Source: Microtetraspora glauca
GTDB lineage: Bacteria > Actinomycetota > Actinomycetes > Streptomycetales > Streptomycetaceae
DNA length: 64,000 nucleotides
Assembly: GCA_000721275.1 (NCBI GenBank)
Contig: JOFO01000029.1
Location: 1-64,000 of the forward strand
Reading direction: 5' to 3'
Shown here: one piece after another, positions 55,513 to 64,000 of the stretch
Numbering within the stretch: position 1 is the first letter of the stretch
Layout: the number at the start of each line of letters is the position of its first letter
Made by a program: the position numbers and the translations under genes
The notes under the pieces: generated by a model
Database searches by the model: none
What the model was told of the DNA's origin: nothing
Seen by the model: the letters and a program-made list of their open reading frames with translations, nothing else

Positions 55513-56787
55513 GTGAGTGAGACACCGACGAACACCCTGCAATACCGAGTCGACGGGCCCGACGACGCGCCCGTCCTGGTCCTGGGCCCCTCGTTGGGCA
55601 CCACCTTCCACATGTGGGACCGGCAGATCCCGGAGCTGACCCGGGACCGGCGGGTCGTCCGCTTCGACCTGCCCGGGCACGGCGGCGCCCCGGCGCAGCC
55701 GTTCACCTCCGTCGCGGAGCTCGGCGACCGGCTGCTCGCCACCCTCGACGGCCTCGGCGTCCAGCGGTTCGGCTACGCCGGCTGCTCGCTCGGCGGCGCC
55801 GTCGGCCTCGACCTGGCGCTGCGCGCCCCGCACCGGGTCGCCGCGCTGGCGCTGGTGGCGACGGCGCCGCGGTTCGGCACCGCCGACGAGTGGCGGCAGC
55901 GCGGCGTGGTGGTCCGCGCCAACGGCCTGGAGCCGATGGCCCGCACCGCGCCCGAGCAGTGGTTCACGCCGCTCTTCGCCGCGAACCAGCCCGCCATCGT
56001 CGACTGGGCCGTCCAGATGGTGCGGACCACCGACGCCGCCTGCTACGTCGCCGCCTGCGAGGCGCTGGCGGTGTTCGACGTCCGGGCCGCCCTCGGCTCC
56101 ATCGGTGTGCCCGCGCTGGTCCTGGTCGGATCCGAGGACCGGGTGACCGGCCCCGCCGAGGCCCGTACCCTCGTCGCCGGCATCGCCGACGCCAAGCTGG
56201 CCGTCGTCCCGGGCGCCTCCCACCTCGCCCCCGTCGAGCAGCCGGCCGCCGTCACCGACCTGCTCCTGGAGCACTTCGCCGCGGCCGCCCTGGAGACCAG
56301 CGGCACCCTCGCCGTGCCGCCGCCGGTCCCGCCCGCGCCCCCCGCCCCGGCCGAGGCGCCCGCGCCTGCCGCGCCGGCGGCCGAGGACGGCGCGGAGGCC
56401 CCGGCGGGCCGCCCCGACCCGTACGAGAAGGGGCTCGGGCTGCGCCGCGAGATCCTGGGCGACGCCCACGTCGACCGGGCGCTCGCCGACGCGGACGCGG
56501 CCGACTTCCAGGAGCTCGTCACCCGCTACGCGTGGGGCGAGGTCTGGGCCCGCGACGGCCTCGACCGGCGCACCCGCAGCGTCGTCACCCTGACGGCGCT
56601 CGTCGCCGGCGGGCACCGGGAGGCGCTCGCCGACCACACCCGCGCCGCCCTCCGCAACGGCCTGTCGCCCGCCGAGATCCGCGAGATCGTGCTGCACACC
56701 GCCGTCTACTGCGGCCTGCCGGCCGCCGAGACCGCGCTCGCCACGGTGGGCCGCGTGATCACCGAGGAGACGACGCCGCCGGTGTAG
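55513..56787 (+). CDS. pcaL: PcaL-type fusion: enol-lactone hydrolase + carboxymuconolactone decarboxylase
   Basis: GTG 55513 follows GAGAGGG. The 424-residue protein fuses two activities of the protocatechuate branch. Residues 1-265 are an alpha/beta hydrolase (Ser92 in GYAGCSLGG, late His in GASHLAPVEQP), like PcaD. An Ala/Pro linker (about 268-300) joins it to a carboxymuconolactone decarboxylase domain (LGLRREILGDAHVDRAL...HTAVYCGLPAAETAL), like PcaC. No other pca gene is near, so it may be a second copy or act in another aromatic pathway. Confidence 0.88.
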   Translation: MSETPTNTLQYRVDGPDDAPVLVLGPSLGTTFHMWDRQIPELTRDRRVVRFDLPGHGGAPAQPFTSVAELGDRLLATLDGLGVQRFGYAGCSLGGAVGLDLALRAPHRVAALALVATAPRFGTADEWRQRGVVVRANGLEPMARTAPEQWFTPLFAANQPAIVDWAVQMVRTTDAACYVAACEALAVFDVRAALGSIGVPALVLVGSEDRVTGPAEARTLVAGIADAKLAVVPGASHLAPVEQPAAVTDLLLEHFAAAALETSGTLAVPPPVPPAPPAPAEAPAPAAPAAEDGAEAPAGRPDPYEKGLGLRREILGDAHVDRALADADAADFQELVTRYAWGEVWARDGLDRRTRSVVTLTALVAGGHREALADHTRAALRNGLSPAEIREIVLHTAVYCGLPAAETALATVGRVITEETTPPV

Positions 56788-56838
56788 CGGGCGTCCTCGC
56801 CCGGGCCGGGCCCGCACGCCCGGCGTAGGGTGAAGGCC

Positions 56839-57471
56839 GTGAAGCTGACGAAGAAGTCCCACGCCTGCGTCCGGCTGGAGAAGGACGGGCGGACGCTCGT
56901 CCTCGACCCCGGCGCGTTCACGGAGGAGGACGCGGTGCGCGGCGCTGACGCGCTCCTCGTCACCCACGAGCACCCGGACCACTTCGACGAGGGGCGGCTC
57001 CGGGCCGCCCTCGACGCCGACCCGGCCGTCGAGCTGTGGACCCTGCGCAGCGTCGCCGACCAGCTGGCCGCCGCCTACCCCGGCCGCGTCCACACGGTCG
57101 GCGACGGCGACACGTTCACCGCCGCCGGCTTCGACGTCGAGGTCCACGGCGAGCTGCACGCGGTGATCCACCCGGACATCCCCCGGATCACCAACGTCGG
57201 CTTCCTCGTCGACGGCGCCGTCTTCCATCCCGGGGACGCCCTCACCGTCCCCGGCCGGCCGGTGGACACCCTGCTGCTGCCGGTGATGGCGCCGTGGAAC
57301 AAGATCTCCGAGGTGATCGACTACGTCCGCGAGGTGAAGCCGCGCCGGGCGTACGACATCCACGACGCGCTGCTCACCGACCTGGCCCGGCCGATCTACG
57401 ACTGGCAGATCGGCGGCCTCGGCGGCACCGACCACCGGCGGCTCGCCCCCGGGGCCTCCGCCGACCTCTGA
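56839..57471 (+). CDS. Metallo-beta-lactamase-fold hydrolase (UlaG-like)
   Basis: GTG 56839 (an in-frame GTG at 56830 is possible). The 210-residue protein has the MBL signature VTHEHPDHFDE (His43, His45, Asp47, His48) and later metal residues in HPDIPRITNVGF, FHPGD and DIHDALL. This short class resembles UlaG-type hydrolases; the substrate is unknown. Confidence 0.86.
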   Translation: MKLTKKSHACVRLEKDGRTLVLDPGAFTEEDAVRGADALLVTHEHPDHFDEGRLRAALDADPAVELWTLRSVADQLAAAYPGRVHTVGDGDTFTAAGFDVEVHGELHAVIHPDIPRITNVGFLVDGAVFHPGDALTVPGRPVDTLLLPVMAPWNKISEVIDYVREVKPRRAYDIHDALLTDLARPIYDWQIGGLGGTDHRRLAPGASADL

Positions 57472-57552
57472 GCCCCGGCGCCGGCGAGGCTCCGGGGCTC
57501 CGGGGGAGCGGGCTCCGGGCCGCTGTCGGTGCCCGCCAGTAGGCTGGTCGGC

Positions 57553-58332
57553 ATGCGCATCGCCACCTGGAACGTCAATTCGATCACCGCCCGGCTGCCC
57601 CGGCTGCTGGCCTGGCTGGAGAGCAGCGGCACCGACGTGCTCTGCATCCAGGAGACCAAGTGCACCGCCGAGCAGTTCCCCGCCGAGGAGCTGCGCGCCC
57701 TCGGCTACGAGTCGGTGGTCAACGCCACCGGGAGGTGGAACGGCGTCGCCCTGCTCTCCCGCGTCGGCTTCGAGGACGTCGTCACCGGCCTGCCCGGCGG
57801 ACCCGAGTACGACCTGGTGCAGGAGCCCCGGGCGATCTCCGCCACCTGCGGCCCGGTCCGCGTCTGGTCGGTCTACGTGCCGAACGGCCGGGAGGTCGCC
57901 CACGAGCACTACGCGTACAAGCTGCGCTGGCTGGAGGCGCTGAAGGCGGCCGTCGCCGGCGACGCGGCCGGCGACCGCCCGTTCGCCGTGCTCGGCGACT
58001 ACAACATCGCCCCGACCGACGACGACGTCTGGGACGTCTCCCTCTTCGAGGGCGCCACCCACGTCACCGAGCCCGAGCGCGCGGCCCTCGCCGGCCTGCG
58101 CGAGACCGGCCTCACCGACGTCGTCCCGCGCCCGCTCAAGTACGACCACCCGTACACGTACTGGGACTACCGCCAGCTCGCCTTCCCGAAGAACAAGGGC
58201 ATGCGCATCGACCTGGTCTACGGCAACAAGCCCTTCGCCGAGGCCGTGAAGGACAGCTACGTGGACCGCGAGGAGCGCAAGGGCAAGGGCGCCTCCGACC
58301 ACGCCCCGGTCGTCGTCGACCTCGACCTCTGA
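57553..58332 (+). CDS. xth: Exodeoxyribonuclease III
   Basis: A 259-residue exonuclease III/AP endonuclease that cuts at abasic sites in base-excision repair. Active-site elements: WNVNSI, CIQETKC (Glu), VYVPNG, GDYNIAPTDDD (Asp, Asn), MRIDLV and the final SDHAPV (Asp, His). The length is the usual one. ATG 57553 is the natural start; the frame is open a little further up. Confidence 0.95.
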   Translation: MRIATWNVNSITARLPRLLAWLESSGTDVLCIQETKCTAEQFPAEELRALGYESVVNATGRWNGVALLSRVGFEDVVTGLPGGPEYDLVQEPRAISATCGPVRVWSVYVPNGREVAHEHYAYKLRWLEALKAAVAGDAAGDRPFAVLGDYNIAPTDDDVWDVSLFEGATHVTEPERAALAGLRETGLTDVVPRPLKYDHPYTYWDYRQLAFPKNKGMRIDLVYGNKPFAEAVKDSYVDREERKGKGASDHAPVVVDLDL

Positions 58333-58415
58333 CCGCGGTGACCTGCGCGGGCGCTCCATAACGATCTCAGCGTGCCGGGTGGTGGACCGGCGGGTGACGA
58401 TGCGACGCTGTTCCG

Positions 58416-58853
58416 ATGAACATCCCGTTTCTCGACCACTGGCGCAAGCGGCACGAGCCCGACCCGTCCCCGCTGGCCGCGGCCTTCGACCGTGACCCCG
58501 AGGGCGTGGCGGAACTGCTCGCCGAGTGCGAGCTGCTCCGCGCCCGGGTCGAAGGGGCGGGCGTGGCGCTCGACGACTCCCCGCGCTCCCTGGAGGAGCT
58601 GGACCAGCTCCCGCCGCGCTGGCGCGACGACGCCGAGGAACTGCCCTGGTTCGGCAACGACGCCGGGCTGTACCTCGGCACCGTCATCGTGCGGAACGTG
58701 CCGGGCGCCCGCTGGCAGGTGTGGCCGAACGGCGGTCCGGTCGTCGTCCTGGAGTCCGGCCGCGAGGTCCCGGTCGTGGAGTACGGCGTCGAGTGGGCGA
58801 TGAGCGGGGCGCCCGAGCTCTCCCAGGTGTACGCCGAGGCCGCCGAGGAGTGA
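58416..58853 (+). CDS. DUF6278-like protein
   Basis: A 145-residue acidic protein, MNIPFLDHWRKRH, with a C-terminal half (GLYLGTVIVRNVPGARWQVWPNGGPVVVLESGREVPVVEYGVEWA) of beta strands. It matches my memory of a streptomycete family annotated DUF6278. No signal peptide or catalytic motif; function unknown. It stands alone between exonuclease III and the glutamate importer. Confidence 0.7.
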   Translation: MNIPFLDHWRKRHEPDPSPLAAAFDRDPEGVAELLAECELLRARVEGAGVALDDSPRSLEELDQLPPRWRDDAEELPWFGNDAGLYLGTVIVRNVPGARWQVWPNGGPVVVLESGREVPVVEYGVEWAMSGAPELSQVYAEAAEE

Positions 58854-59018
58854 CACCCGGCGGCAGCCGCCCCCGCTCACCCGGTTGCCGTAAATACGGC
58901 TAATCGCGACTTCGTCCGTTTCGGGCGTGTCGGGTGTGAAGTCCCTTTTCCCGGCGGTAGTTTGCGCTGTCTCGACACACCGCAACGGCACACCGCTGGG
59001 AATGGGGCAGGGCAGCGC

Positions 59019-59762
59019 ATGACCGTCGATCCACTGATCGAACTGCGTGGCGTCAACAAGCACTACGGCACGCTGCACGTCCTCCAGGGCATCGACCTCA
59101 CCGTCGGCCGCGGTGAGGTCGTCGTCGTCATCGGCCCCTCGGGCTCCGGCAAGTCCACCCTCTGCCGGGCCATGAACCGGCTGGAGACCATCGAGTCAGG
59201 CGAGATCCGCATCGACGGCCGGCCCCTCCCCGAGGAGGGCAAGGACCTCGCCCGGCTCCGCGCCGACGTCGGCATGGTCTTCCAGTCCTTCAACCTCTTC
59301 GCGCACAAGACCGTCCTCGCCAACGTCTCCCTCGCCCCGATGAAGGTCCGCCGCCGGAAGCGCGAGGAGGCCGACCGGCGCTCCCGGGAACTGCTCGACC
59401 GGGTCGGCCTCGCCGCCCACGCCGACAAGTACCCGGCGCAGCTCTCCGGCGGCCAGCAGCAGCGCGTCGCCATCGCCCGCGCCCTCGCCATGGACCCCAA
59501 GGCGCTCCTCTTCGACGAGCCGACCTCCGCCCTCGACCCCGAGATGATCAACGAGGTCCTGGAGGTCATGCAGCAACTCGCCCGCGAGGGCATGACGATG
59601 GTCGTCGTCACCCACGAGATGGGCTTCGCCCGCTCCGCCGCCAACCGCGTCGTCTTCATGGCCGACGGGCGGATCCTGGAGGACCGCGCCCCCGAGGAGT
59701 TCTTCACCGCCCCGCGCAGCGAGCGCGCCAAGGACTTCCTCTCCAAGATCCTCTCGCACTGA
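59019..59762 (+). CDS. gluA: Amino-acid ABC transporter ATP-binding protein (GluA-like)
   Basis: A 247-residue polar amino-acid ATPase: Walker A GPSGSGKST (39-47), FQSFNLFAHKTVLANVSLAP, signature LSGGQQQRVAIARALAM, LLFDEPTSALDPEM and VVVTHEMGFARSAANRVVFM, all typical of GlnQ/GluA. First gene of a four-gene glutamate-type importer. The 165 bp before it hold no clear operator. Confidence 0.93.
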   Translation: MTVDPLIELRGVNKHYGTLHVLQGIDLTVGRGEVVVVIGPSGSGKSTLCRAMNRLETIESGEIRIDGRPLPEEGKDLARLRADVGMVFQSFNLFAHKTVLANVSLAPMKVRRRKREEADRRSRELLDRVGLAAHADKYPAQLSGGQQQRVAIARALAMDPKALLFDEPTSALDPEMINEVLEVMQQLAREGMTMVVVTHEMGFARSAANRVVFMADGRILEDRAPEEFFTAPRSERAKDFLSKILSH

Positions 59763-59776
59763 CCGGGGTGGGAACC

Positions 59777-60700
59777 ATGCAGCGCACGCACCGACGCCCG
59801 GGCACCCTCGCCCTGCTGCTCGCCGTCGCCGGCCTCCTGCTGGCCGGCTGCGGCCGGCCCGGCAGTCCGCCCGTCAAGGGCCCGCAGCCCGACCAGCTCC
59901 CCGTCTACCAGGTCCGGTCCGGCTTCACCCTGCCGGACTCGGCCACCTGGAACCGGGCCAAGAAACGCGGGCGGCTGATCGTCGGCGCCAAGGAGGACCA
60001 GCCGTACCTCGGCGAGAAGGACCCGGCCACCGGCCGCTACTCCGGCTTCGACATCGAGATCGCCAAGATGGTGGCCGCGTCCCTGGGCTTCGACCCGGCG
60101 ACCGGCGTCGAGTTCCGCACCATCGCCTCCGCCAACCGCGAGACCGCCCTCCAGAACGGTCAGATCGACTACTACGTCGGCACCTACACCATCAACGACA
60201 AGCGCAAGCAGCTCGTCGGCTTCGCCGGCCCCTACTACCAGGCCGGCCAGTCGCTCCTCGTCCGCACCGACGAGGAGGACATCCGCGGCCCGGCGGACCT
60301 CGACGGCAAGCGCGTCTGCTCCGCCGCCGGCTCCACCCCCTACCAGCGCATCCAGCAGGAATACCCGAAGGCCGAACTCGTCGCCTACGACACGTACTCG
60401 ATCTGCGTCGACAACCTCCTCACCTACCAGGTCGACGCCGTCACCACCGACGACACCATCCTCATGGGCTACGCCGCCAAGGTCCCCGACGAACTGAAGC
60501 TCGCCGGGAAGCCGTTCTCGAAGGAGCCGTACGGGATCGGCGTGCCGCGCGGCGACACCGCGCTCCGGTTCGCCCTCGACGACGCCGTCGCCGCGCACCA
60601 GAGGAACGGCGACTGGAAGAAGGCGTACGACGCGACCCTCGGCCTCTCCGGCGTCCCCGCCCCGGCGCCGCCGCCCATCGACCGCTACCCGTCCGACTGA
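59777..60700 (+). CDS. gluB: Glutamate-type ABC transporter substrate-binding lipoprotein
   Basis: ATG 59777, 14 bp after gluA. The 307-residue protein has a lipobox LAGC (Cys25) and the family 3 solute-binding core (RLIVGAKEDQPYLGEKDPATGRYSGFDIEIAKMVA, NRETALQNGQIDYYVGTYTIND). It binds glutamate or a similar polar amino acid outside the membrane. Confidence 0.92.
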   Translation: MQRTHRRPGTLALLLAVAGLLLAGCGRPGSPPVKGPQPDQLPVYQVRSGFTLPDSATWNRAKKRGRLIVGAKEDQPYLGEKDPATGRYSGFDIEIAKMVAASLGFDPATGVEFRTIASANRETALQNGQIDYYVGTYTINDKRKQLVGFAGPYYQAGQSLLVRTDEEDIRGPADLDGKRVCSAAGSTPYQRIQQEYPKAELVAYDTYSICVDNLLTYQVDAVTTDDTILMGYAAKVPDELKLAGKPFSKEPYGIGVPRGDTALRFALDDAVAAHQRNGDWKKAYDATLGLSGVPAPAPPPIDRYPSD

Positions 60701-60717
60701 GGACCGCCACCGCTGAC

Positions 60718-61362
60718 ATGGACGTACTGACAGAGAACTTCTCGCTCTACGGCGAGGGTTTCCTCGGCACCCTCGAACTCACCGTCTACGCCTCGGCGCT
60801 CGCCCTCGTCCTGGGCTTCGTCATGGCCGCCTTCCGGGTCGCGCCCGTCGGATCCTTCCGGGTCTTCGGCACGGTCTGGGTCACCGTCCTCCGCAACACC
60901 CCGCTCACCCTGCTCTTCTTCGCGGTGATGCTGGGGCTGCCCCGCTTCGGGATCGTGCTGCCCTTCGAGCTGTTCGCGGTCCTCGCCCTCGGCTGCTACA
61001 CCTCGGCCTTCGTCTGCGAGGCGCTGCGCTCGGGCATCAACACCGTCCCGGTCGGGCAGGGCGAGGCTGCCCGCAGCCTCGGGATGAGCTTCACCCAGAC
61101 CCTCGGCACGGTCGTCCTGCCGCAGGCGTTCCGCTCGGTGATCCCGCCGATCGGCTCCACCCTGATCGCCCTCGCCAAGAACTCCGCCATCGCCGGCGCC
61201 TTCAGCGTCACCGAACTCCTGGGCACCTACAAGACCTTGAGCGAACTCGGCTACAACATCATCTGGACCTTCGTCTGGATCGCCGTCGGCTACCTGATCA
61301 TCACCCTCGCCATCAGCGCGCTCTTCCACGCGATGGAGAAGCGCTGGGGGGTCGCCCGATGA
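60718..61362 (+). CDS. gluC: Glutamate-type ABC permease (GluC-like)
   Basis: A 214-residue permease with about five helices, the LRNTPLTLLFFAVMLGLP segment and the EAA loop CEALRSGINTVPVGQGEAARSLGMSFTQT that contacts the ATPase. It overlaps gluD by 4 bp. Confidence 0.92.
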   Translation: MDVLTENFSLYGEGFLGTLELTVYASALALVLGFVMAAFRVAPVGSFRVFGTVWVTVLRNTPLTLLFFAVMLGLPRFGIVLPFELFAVLALGCYTSAFVCEALRSGINTVPVGQGEAARSLGMSFTQTLGTVVLPQAFRSVIPPIGSTLIALAKNSAIAGAFSVTELLGTYKTLSELGYNIIWTFVWIAVGYLIITLAISALFHAMEKRWGVAR

Positions 61363-62225
61363 GCCGTCCGCCGCAGGCCAGCGCCCTGTACGACCTCCCC
61401 GGCCCGCACGCCCGCCGCCGCCACCTCCTTTACGGCCTGGCCTCCACCGCCGTGATCCTCTGCATCGCCGCCTGGATCCTCTACCTCCTCTTCGACACCG
61501 GCCAGTTCACCGCCGTGAAGTGGCGGCCCTTCGTCTACGAGGGCATCCAGGAGCTGCTGCTCGAAGGGCTCGGCAACACCCTCAAGGCGTTCGCGCTCGC
61601 CGCCGTGCTGTCGCTGGCGCTCGGCGCGGTCCTCGCCACCGGACGGCTCTCCGACCACCGGCCGGTGCGCTGGATCGCCACCCTGCTGGTCGAGTTCTTC
61701 CGCGCCATGCCCGTACTGGTGATGATCTTCTTCATCTTCGTGGCGCTCAAGGTGCAGCCGCTGCCCGCGCTGGTCGCCGGACTCACCCTCTACAACGGCT
61801 CGGTGCTCGCCGAGGTCTTCCGGGCCGGCGTGCACGCCGTGCCGCGCGGGCAGGGCGAGGCCGCGTACGCCCTGGGCCTGCGCAAGACCCAGGTGATGAC
61901 CTGGGTCCTGGTCCCGCAGGCGGTCCGCGCGATGCTGCCCGCCATCATCAGCCAGCTGGTGGTGGCGCTGAAGGACACCTCGCTCGGCTTCCTCATCACC
62001 TACGAGGAGTTCCTGCACGCGGGCAAGCTGATCGCCTCGAACCTGGACTACGACCTGCCGTTCATCCCGGTCGTCCTCGTCATCTCGCCGATCTACATCG
62101 GCCTGTGCATGCTGCTCTCCTGGTTCGCGACCTGGGTCGCGCGCCGGGAGCGCCGCGACCCCCGCACCAAGGGGGTGGACGTCGCTCCCGCCGCACCGGT
62201 GGTGACGCTGCCGGGCCGGGAGTGA
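61359..62225 (+). CDS. gluD: Glutamate-type ABC permease (GluD-like)
   Basis: A 288-residue permease, partner of GluC, with FFRAMPVLVMIFFIFVALK and the EAA loop AEVFRAGVHAVPRGQGEAAYALGLRKTQ. A basic C-terminal tail (WVARRERRDPRTKG) is on the cytoplasmic side. Last gene of the operon. Confidence 0.92.
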   Translation: MSRPPQASALYDLPGPHARRRHLLYGLASTAVILCIAAWILYLLFDTGQFTAVKWRPFVYEGIQELLLEGLGNTLKAFALAAVLSLALGAVLATGRLSDHRPVRWIATLLVEFFRAMPVLVMIFFIFVALKVQPLPALVAGLTLYNGSVLAEVFRAGVHAVPRGQGEAAYALGLRKTQVMTWVLVPQAVRAMLPAIISQLVVALKDTSLGFLITYEEFLHAGKLIASNLDYDLPFIPVVLVISPIYIGLCMLLSWFATWVARRERRDPRTKGVDVAPAAPVVTLPGRE

Positions 62226-62233
62226 CCCCTCGA

Positions 62234-62253
62234 CAGGCCCCCGCACGGGCCTG
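62234..62253. terminator. Short hairpin between gluD and the S15-like hydrolase
   Basis: CAGGCCC (62234-62240) and GGGCCTG (62247-62253) with a 6-nt loop, between convergent genes. Confidence 0.5.
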
Positions 62254-62277
62254 ACACCGGCCCGGCAGCAGCCGTGA

Positions 62278-63831
62278 TCACTCCTCCCGCACCGGCACCG
62301 ACAGGTACGAGGGATCCGACGCGGGGGAGGAGAAGGTCAGCTGCGCGCCGGCCGGGTTGTGTTCGATGTACAGCGGGTCGACGGCGTCGACGACCAGCGC
62401 CAGCCGGTGGCCGGCCGGCACGTCGTAGGCCGTGGAGAACAGCTCCAGGTCCACGGCGAACGGCCGGCCGGGCGTCCGGTCGTGGAAGGTGTACGGGGCG
62501 TGGGACACCAGCTTCCCGATGCCGAGGGGGCCCACGTCGTAGAGGTACGCGACGAAGGTGCCGCTCGACGCGGTCGGCGTGACCGTGGTGTGCAGCACCG
62601 GGGTGCCGCGCACCGCCGCGCCGGAGTCGTACCGCCCGGACTGCCAGACGGCGGCGGAGGTGCGGGGGAGGAGCGGCACGGAGACGGCCGGCGGGGTCTG
62701 CGTCAGCTGGTCGAGGAGGTTGCTGAGGAGCACGACGCCGCCGTTGGCGCCGGAGTCCGCGCCGGTCCACAGGTGCTCGGGGTCGTTCAGGGTGAGCCGC
62801 TCGCGGTGCGTGTGGACGGACGCCCAGTCGGCGTAGCCCTCGTAGCCGCCGTCGGAGCGCGGCTTCAGCTGGACGGGCCGCTCGCGGTCGACGCCGTTGT
62901 CGGTGCCCTTCAGGTAGCGGTCGAACCAGCGGTGGGCGCTGGTCCAGGTGTCGTTGGGCAGGCCGAGGAGGCCGGTGGCCTCGGCGGTGGCGTGGTCGCC
63001 GGGGCGGAACTCCAGCCGCTTGGGGCCCTTCAGCTTCTCGAAGAAGCTCGCGTACTGGTTGGGCGGGAAGATGGTGTCGCCCCAGGCGTTGCCCAGCATG
63101 ACCGCGGTGCCGTGGGCGTTGATCCGGTCGAGGTGGGTGGCGGCCGAGCGCTGCCGGCCCCAGGCGATCATCTCGTCCTCCTGGTCCAGGTTGGACGAGA
63201 GGAAGTCCTTGAGGACCTTCTCCAGTTCGGGTCCGGGGCGGCCGGTGAGGTAGCCGGCGCCGCCGAGCAGCGCGGCGGCCTGGAGGTGCTGGGTGCGGCC
63301 GCTGTAGATGGAGTCGATGAGGTCGGCCCAGCCGCTCAGCGCGGCGACGGCCTTGATCCGGGAGTCGTGGGCGGCGGCGAGCAGGCTGATGCCGGCGCCG
63401 TAACTGACTCCGGCCATACCGATCTTGCCGGGGTCGGCCGGGGTGTTGGCGAGCGCCCAGTCGATCACCCGGGACGCGTCGGCGACGTCCTTCGGGCCGG
63501 CGGTCTCGATCTCGCCGCCGGACTGCCAGAAGCCGCGCGAGTTGTAACTCACCACGACGTAGCCGGAGTCGGCGAGCTTCTGCGCCTGCGCCAGGTACTC
63601 GACCTGGGGCATGGCCCAGCTGGTCGGCAGCACGACGACGGGATGGCGGGTGGAGCCGCCGGCGCCGGCGGGCGTGACGACGTTGGCCTTGAGGACGGTG
63701 CCGCCGTCACCGGCGATGTCGACGAACCGGATCGTCGGGCCGGAGTCGGCGGCGTGGGCGGCGGGGGACAGTGCCAGGGCCGTCCCGGCCACCAGGGCGG
63801 CCGAGACGGCGAGAGCCAGGGGTGTACGCAC
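62278..63831 (-). CDS. Secreted S15/CocE-like alpha/beta hydrolase
   Basis: A 517-residue protein with a signal peptide cleaved near residue 28 (SPAAHA/AD). The hydrolase core has the nucleophile Ser143 in AGVSYGAG, NSRGFWQSGG before it and a late His in PGDHATA. A C-terminal beta-sandwich (about 390-517) ending YIEHNPAGAQLTFSS resembles the jelly roll of X-Pro dipeptidyl-peptidases and CocE. Probably an extracellular peptidase or esterase; the substrate is unknown. A run of ten G lies just upstream (63863-63872 region). Confidence 0.86.
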   Translation of the reverse strand: MRTPLALAVSAALVAGTALALSPAAHAADSGPTIRFVDIAGDGGTVLKANVVTPAGAGGSTRHPVVVLPTSWAMPQVEYLAQAQKLADSGYVVVSYNSRGFWQSGGEIETAGPKDVADASRVIDWALANTPADPGKIGMAGVSYGAGISLLAAAHDSRIKAVAALSGWADLIDSIYSGRTQHLQAAALLGGAGYLTGRPGPELEKVLKDFLSSNLDQEDEMIAWGRQRSAATHLDRINAHGTAVMLGNAWGDTIFPPNQYASFFEKLKGPKRLEFRPGDHATAEATGLLGLPNDTWTSAHRWFDRYLKGTDNGVDRERPVQLKPRSDGGYEGYADWASVHTHRERLTLNDPEHLWTGADSGANGGVVLLSNLLDQLTQTPPAVSVPLLPRTSAAVWQSGRYDSGAAVRGTPVLHTTVTPTASSGTFVAYLYDVGPLGIGKLVSHAPYTFHDRTPGRPFAVDLELFSTAYDVPAGHRLALVVDAVDPLYIEHNPAGAQLTFSSPASDPSYLSVPVREE

Positions 63832-63926
63832 GGGCCACTCCTCGATGGGGGGTCGCTGATGGGGGGGGGCAGCGAAGTGGCCCGACGGTAACCGCGCGGT
63901 GCTACCCGTGGTAACCGGTCGGTAAG

Positions 63927-64000
63927 TTACGTGCGGGTAACGATTGTGGGCCGCGGCCGGACCTCCCCGGCCGCCGCCAGGTCCGCGTACGCCTCCCGGT
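63927..64000 (-). CDS. C-terminal end of a gene cut by the window edge
   Basis: The minus-strand frame entering from the right edge codes for REAYADLAAAGEVRPRPTIV and three more residues, then TAA at 63929-63927. Composition is protein-like, but 23 residues do not allow a family call. Confidence 0.4.
   Translation of the reverse strand, partial: REAYADLAAAGEVRPRPTIVTRT

Overview
The window is high-GC actinobacterial chromosome, almost certainly Streptomyces. Codon third positions are strongly G/C, GTG starts are common, genes are mostly leaderless-style or preceded by GGAGG-type sites, and the gene order (gcl, catalase, tartronate semialdehyde reductase, hydroxypyruvate isomerase, uricase pathway, aceB, allR, allB, allantoicase) is the purine/allantoin catabolic neighbourhood known from streptomycetes. 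I see no tRNA, rRNA, CRISPR array or complete mobile element; only the last 31 codons of an IS630-type transposase sit at the left edge.

Layout. 1-2.6 kb: transposase remnant, GNAT acetyltransferase, a TIGR04222-like membrane protein, a zinc-ribbon protein with an Mrr-like domain. 2.7-17.8 kb: catabolic block with gcl, an ArsR-type regulator/MFS pair, a secreted HNH nuclease, katA, glxR, hyi, a thiamine-binding-like small protein plus HTH protein, uraD-uraH-uricase, an NCS2 permease and 8-oxoguanine deaminase, then a second NCS2 permease to 19.5 kb. 19.6-24.3 kb: accessory genes (hypotheticals, FN3 lipoprotein, secreted SGNH esterase). 24.5-27.5 kb: malate synthase, a MobA-like nucleotidyltransferase, DUF5955. 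27.5-38.3 kb: accessory island with a Nudix-like protein, a 1.5-kaa caspase-like/STAND NTPase/beta-propeller protein translationally coupled to an LCAT-like lipase, and a two-component system divergent from an ABC transporter. 38.4-42.0 kb: allR, allB, allantoicase. 42.3-48 kb: SDR, DHFR-like protein, DMT exporter, small membrane proteins, a two-component system whose kinase has an in-frame amber stop, thioesterase. 48-54 kb: Gfo/Idh oxidoreductase, sugar ABC importer, ROK glucokinase. 54-58.9 kb: DEAD-box helicase, PcaL-type fusion, MBL hydrolase, exonuclease III, DUF6278-like protein. 59-62.2 kb: GluABCD-type amino-acid importer. 62.3-64 kb: secreted S15-like hydrolase and the end of one more gene.

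How it works together. Purines enter through two NCS2 permeases; the deaminase feeds oxidised guanine to urate; uricase, HIU hydrolase and OHCU decarboxylase give allantoin; allantoinase and allantoicase give ureidoglycolate, hence glyoxylate; Gcl, GlxR and Hyi carry glyoxylate to glycerate and malate synthase carries it into the TCA cycle; catalase removes the peroxide made by uricase. Six promoters in these units carry one or both of two related palindromes: a 15-bp TTC-N9-GAA box, placed in pairs 21 bp apart, and a 17-bp TTCAAC-N5-GTTGAA box that overlaps the -35 or the start point. The IclR-type regulator AllR encoded here is the obvious candidate to read them.

The most unusual element is the caspase-like/STAND/beta-propeller protein with its coupled cytoplasmic lipase (28.7-34.7 kb), which looks like a conflict or programmed-death module.
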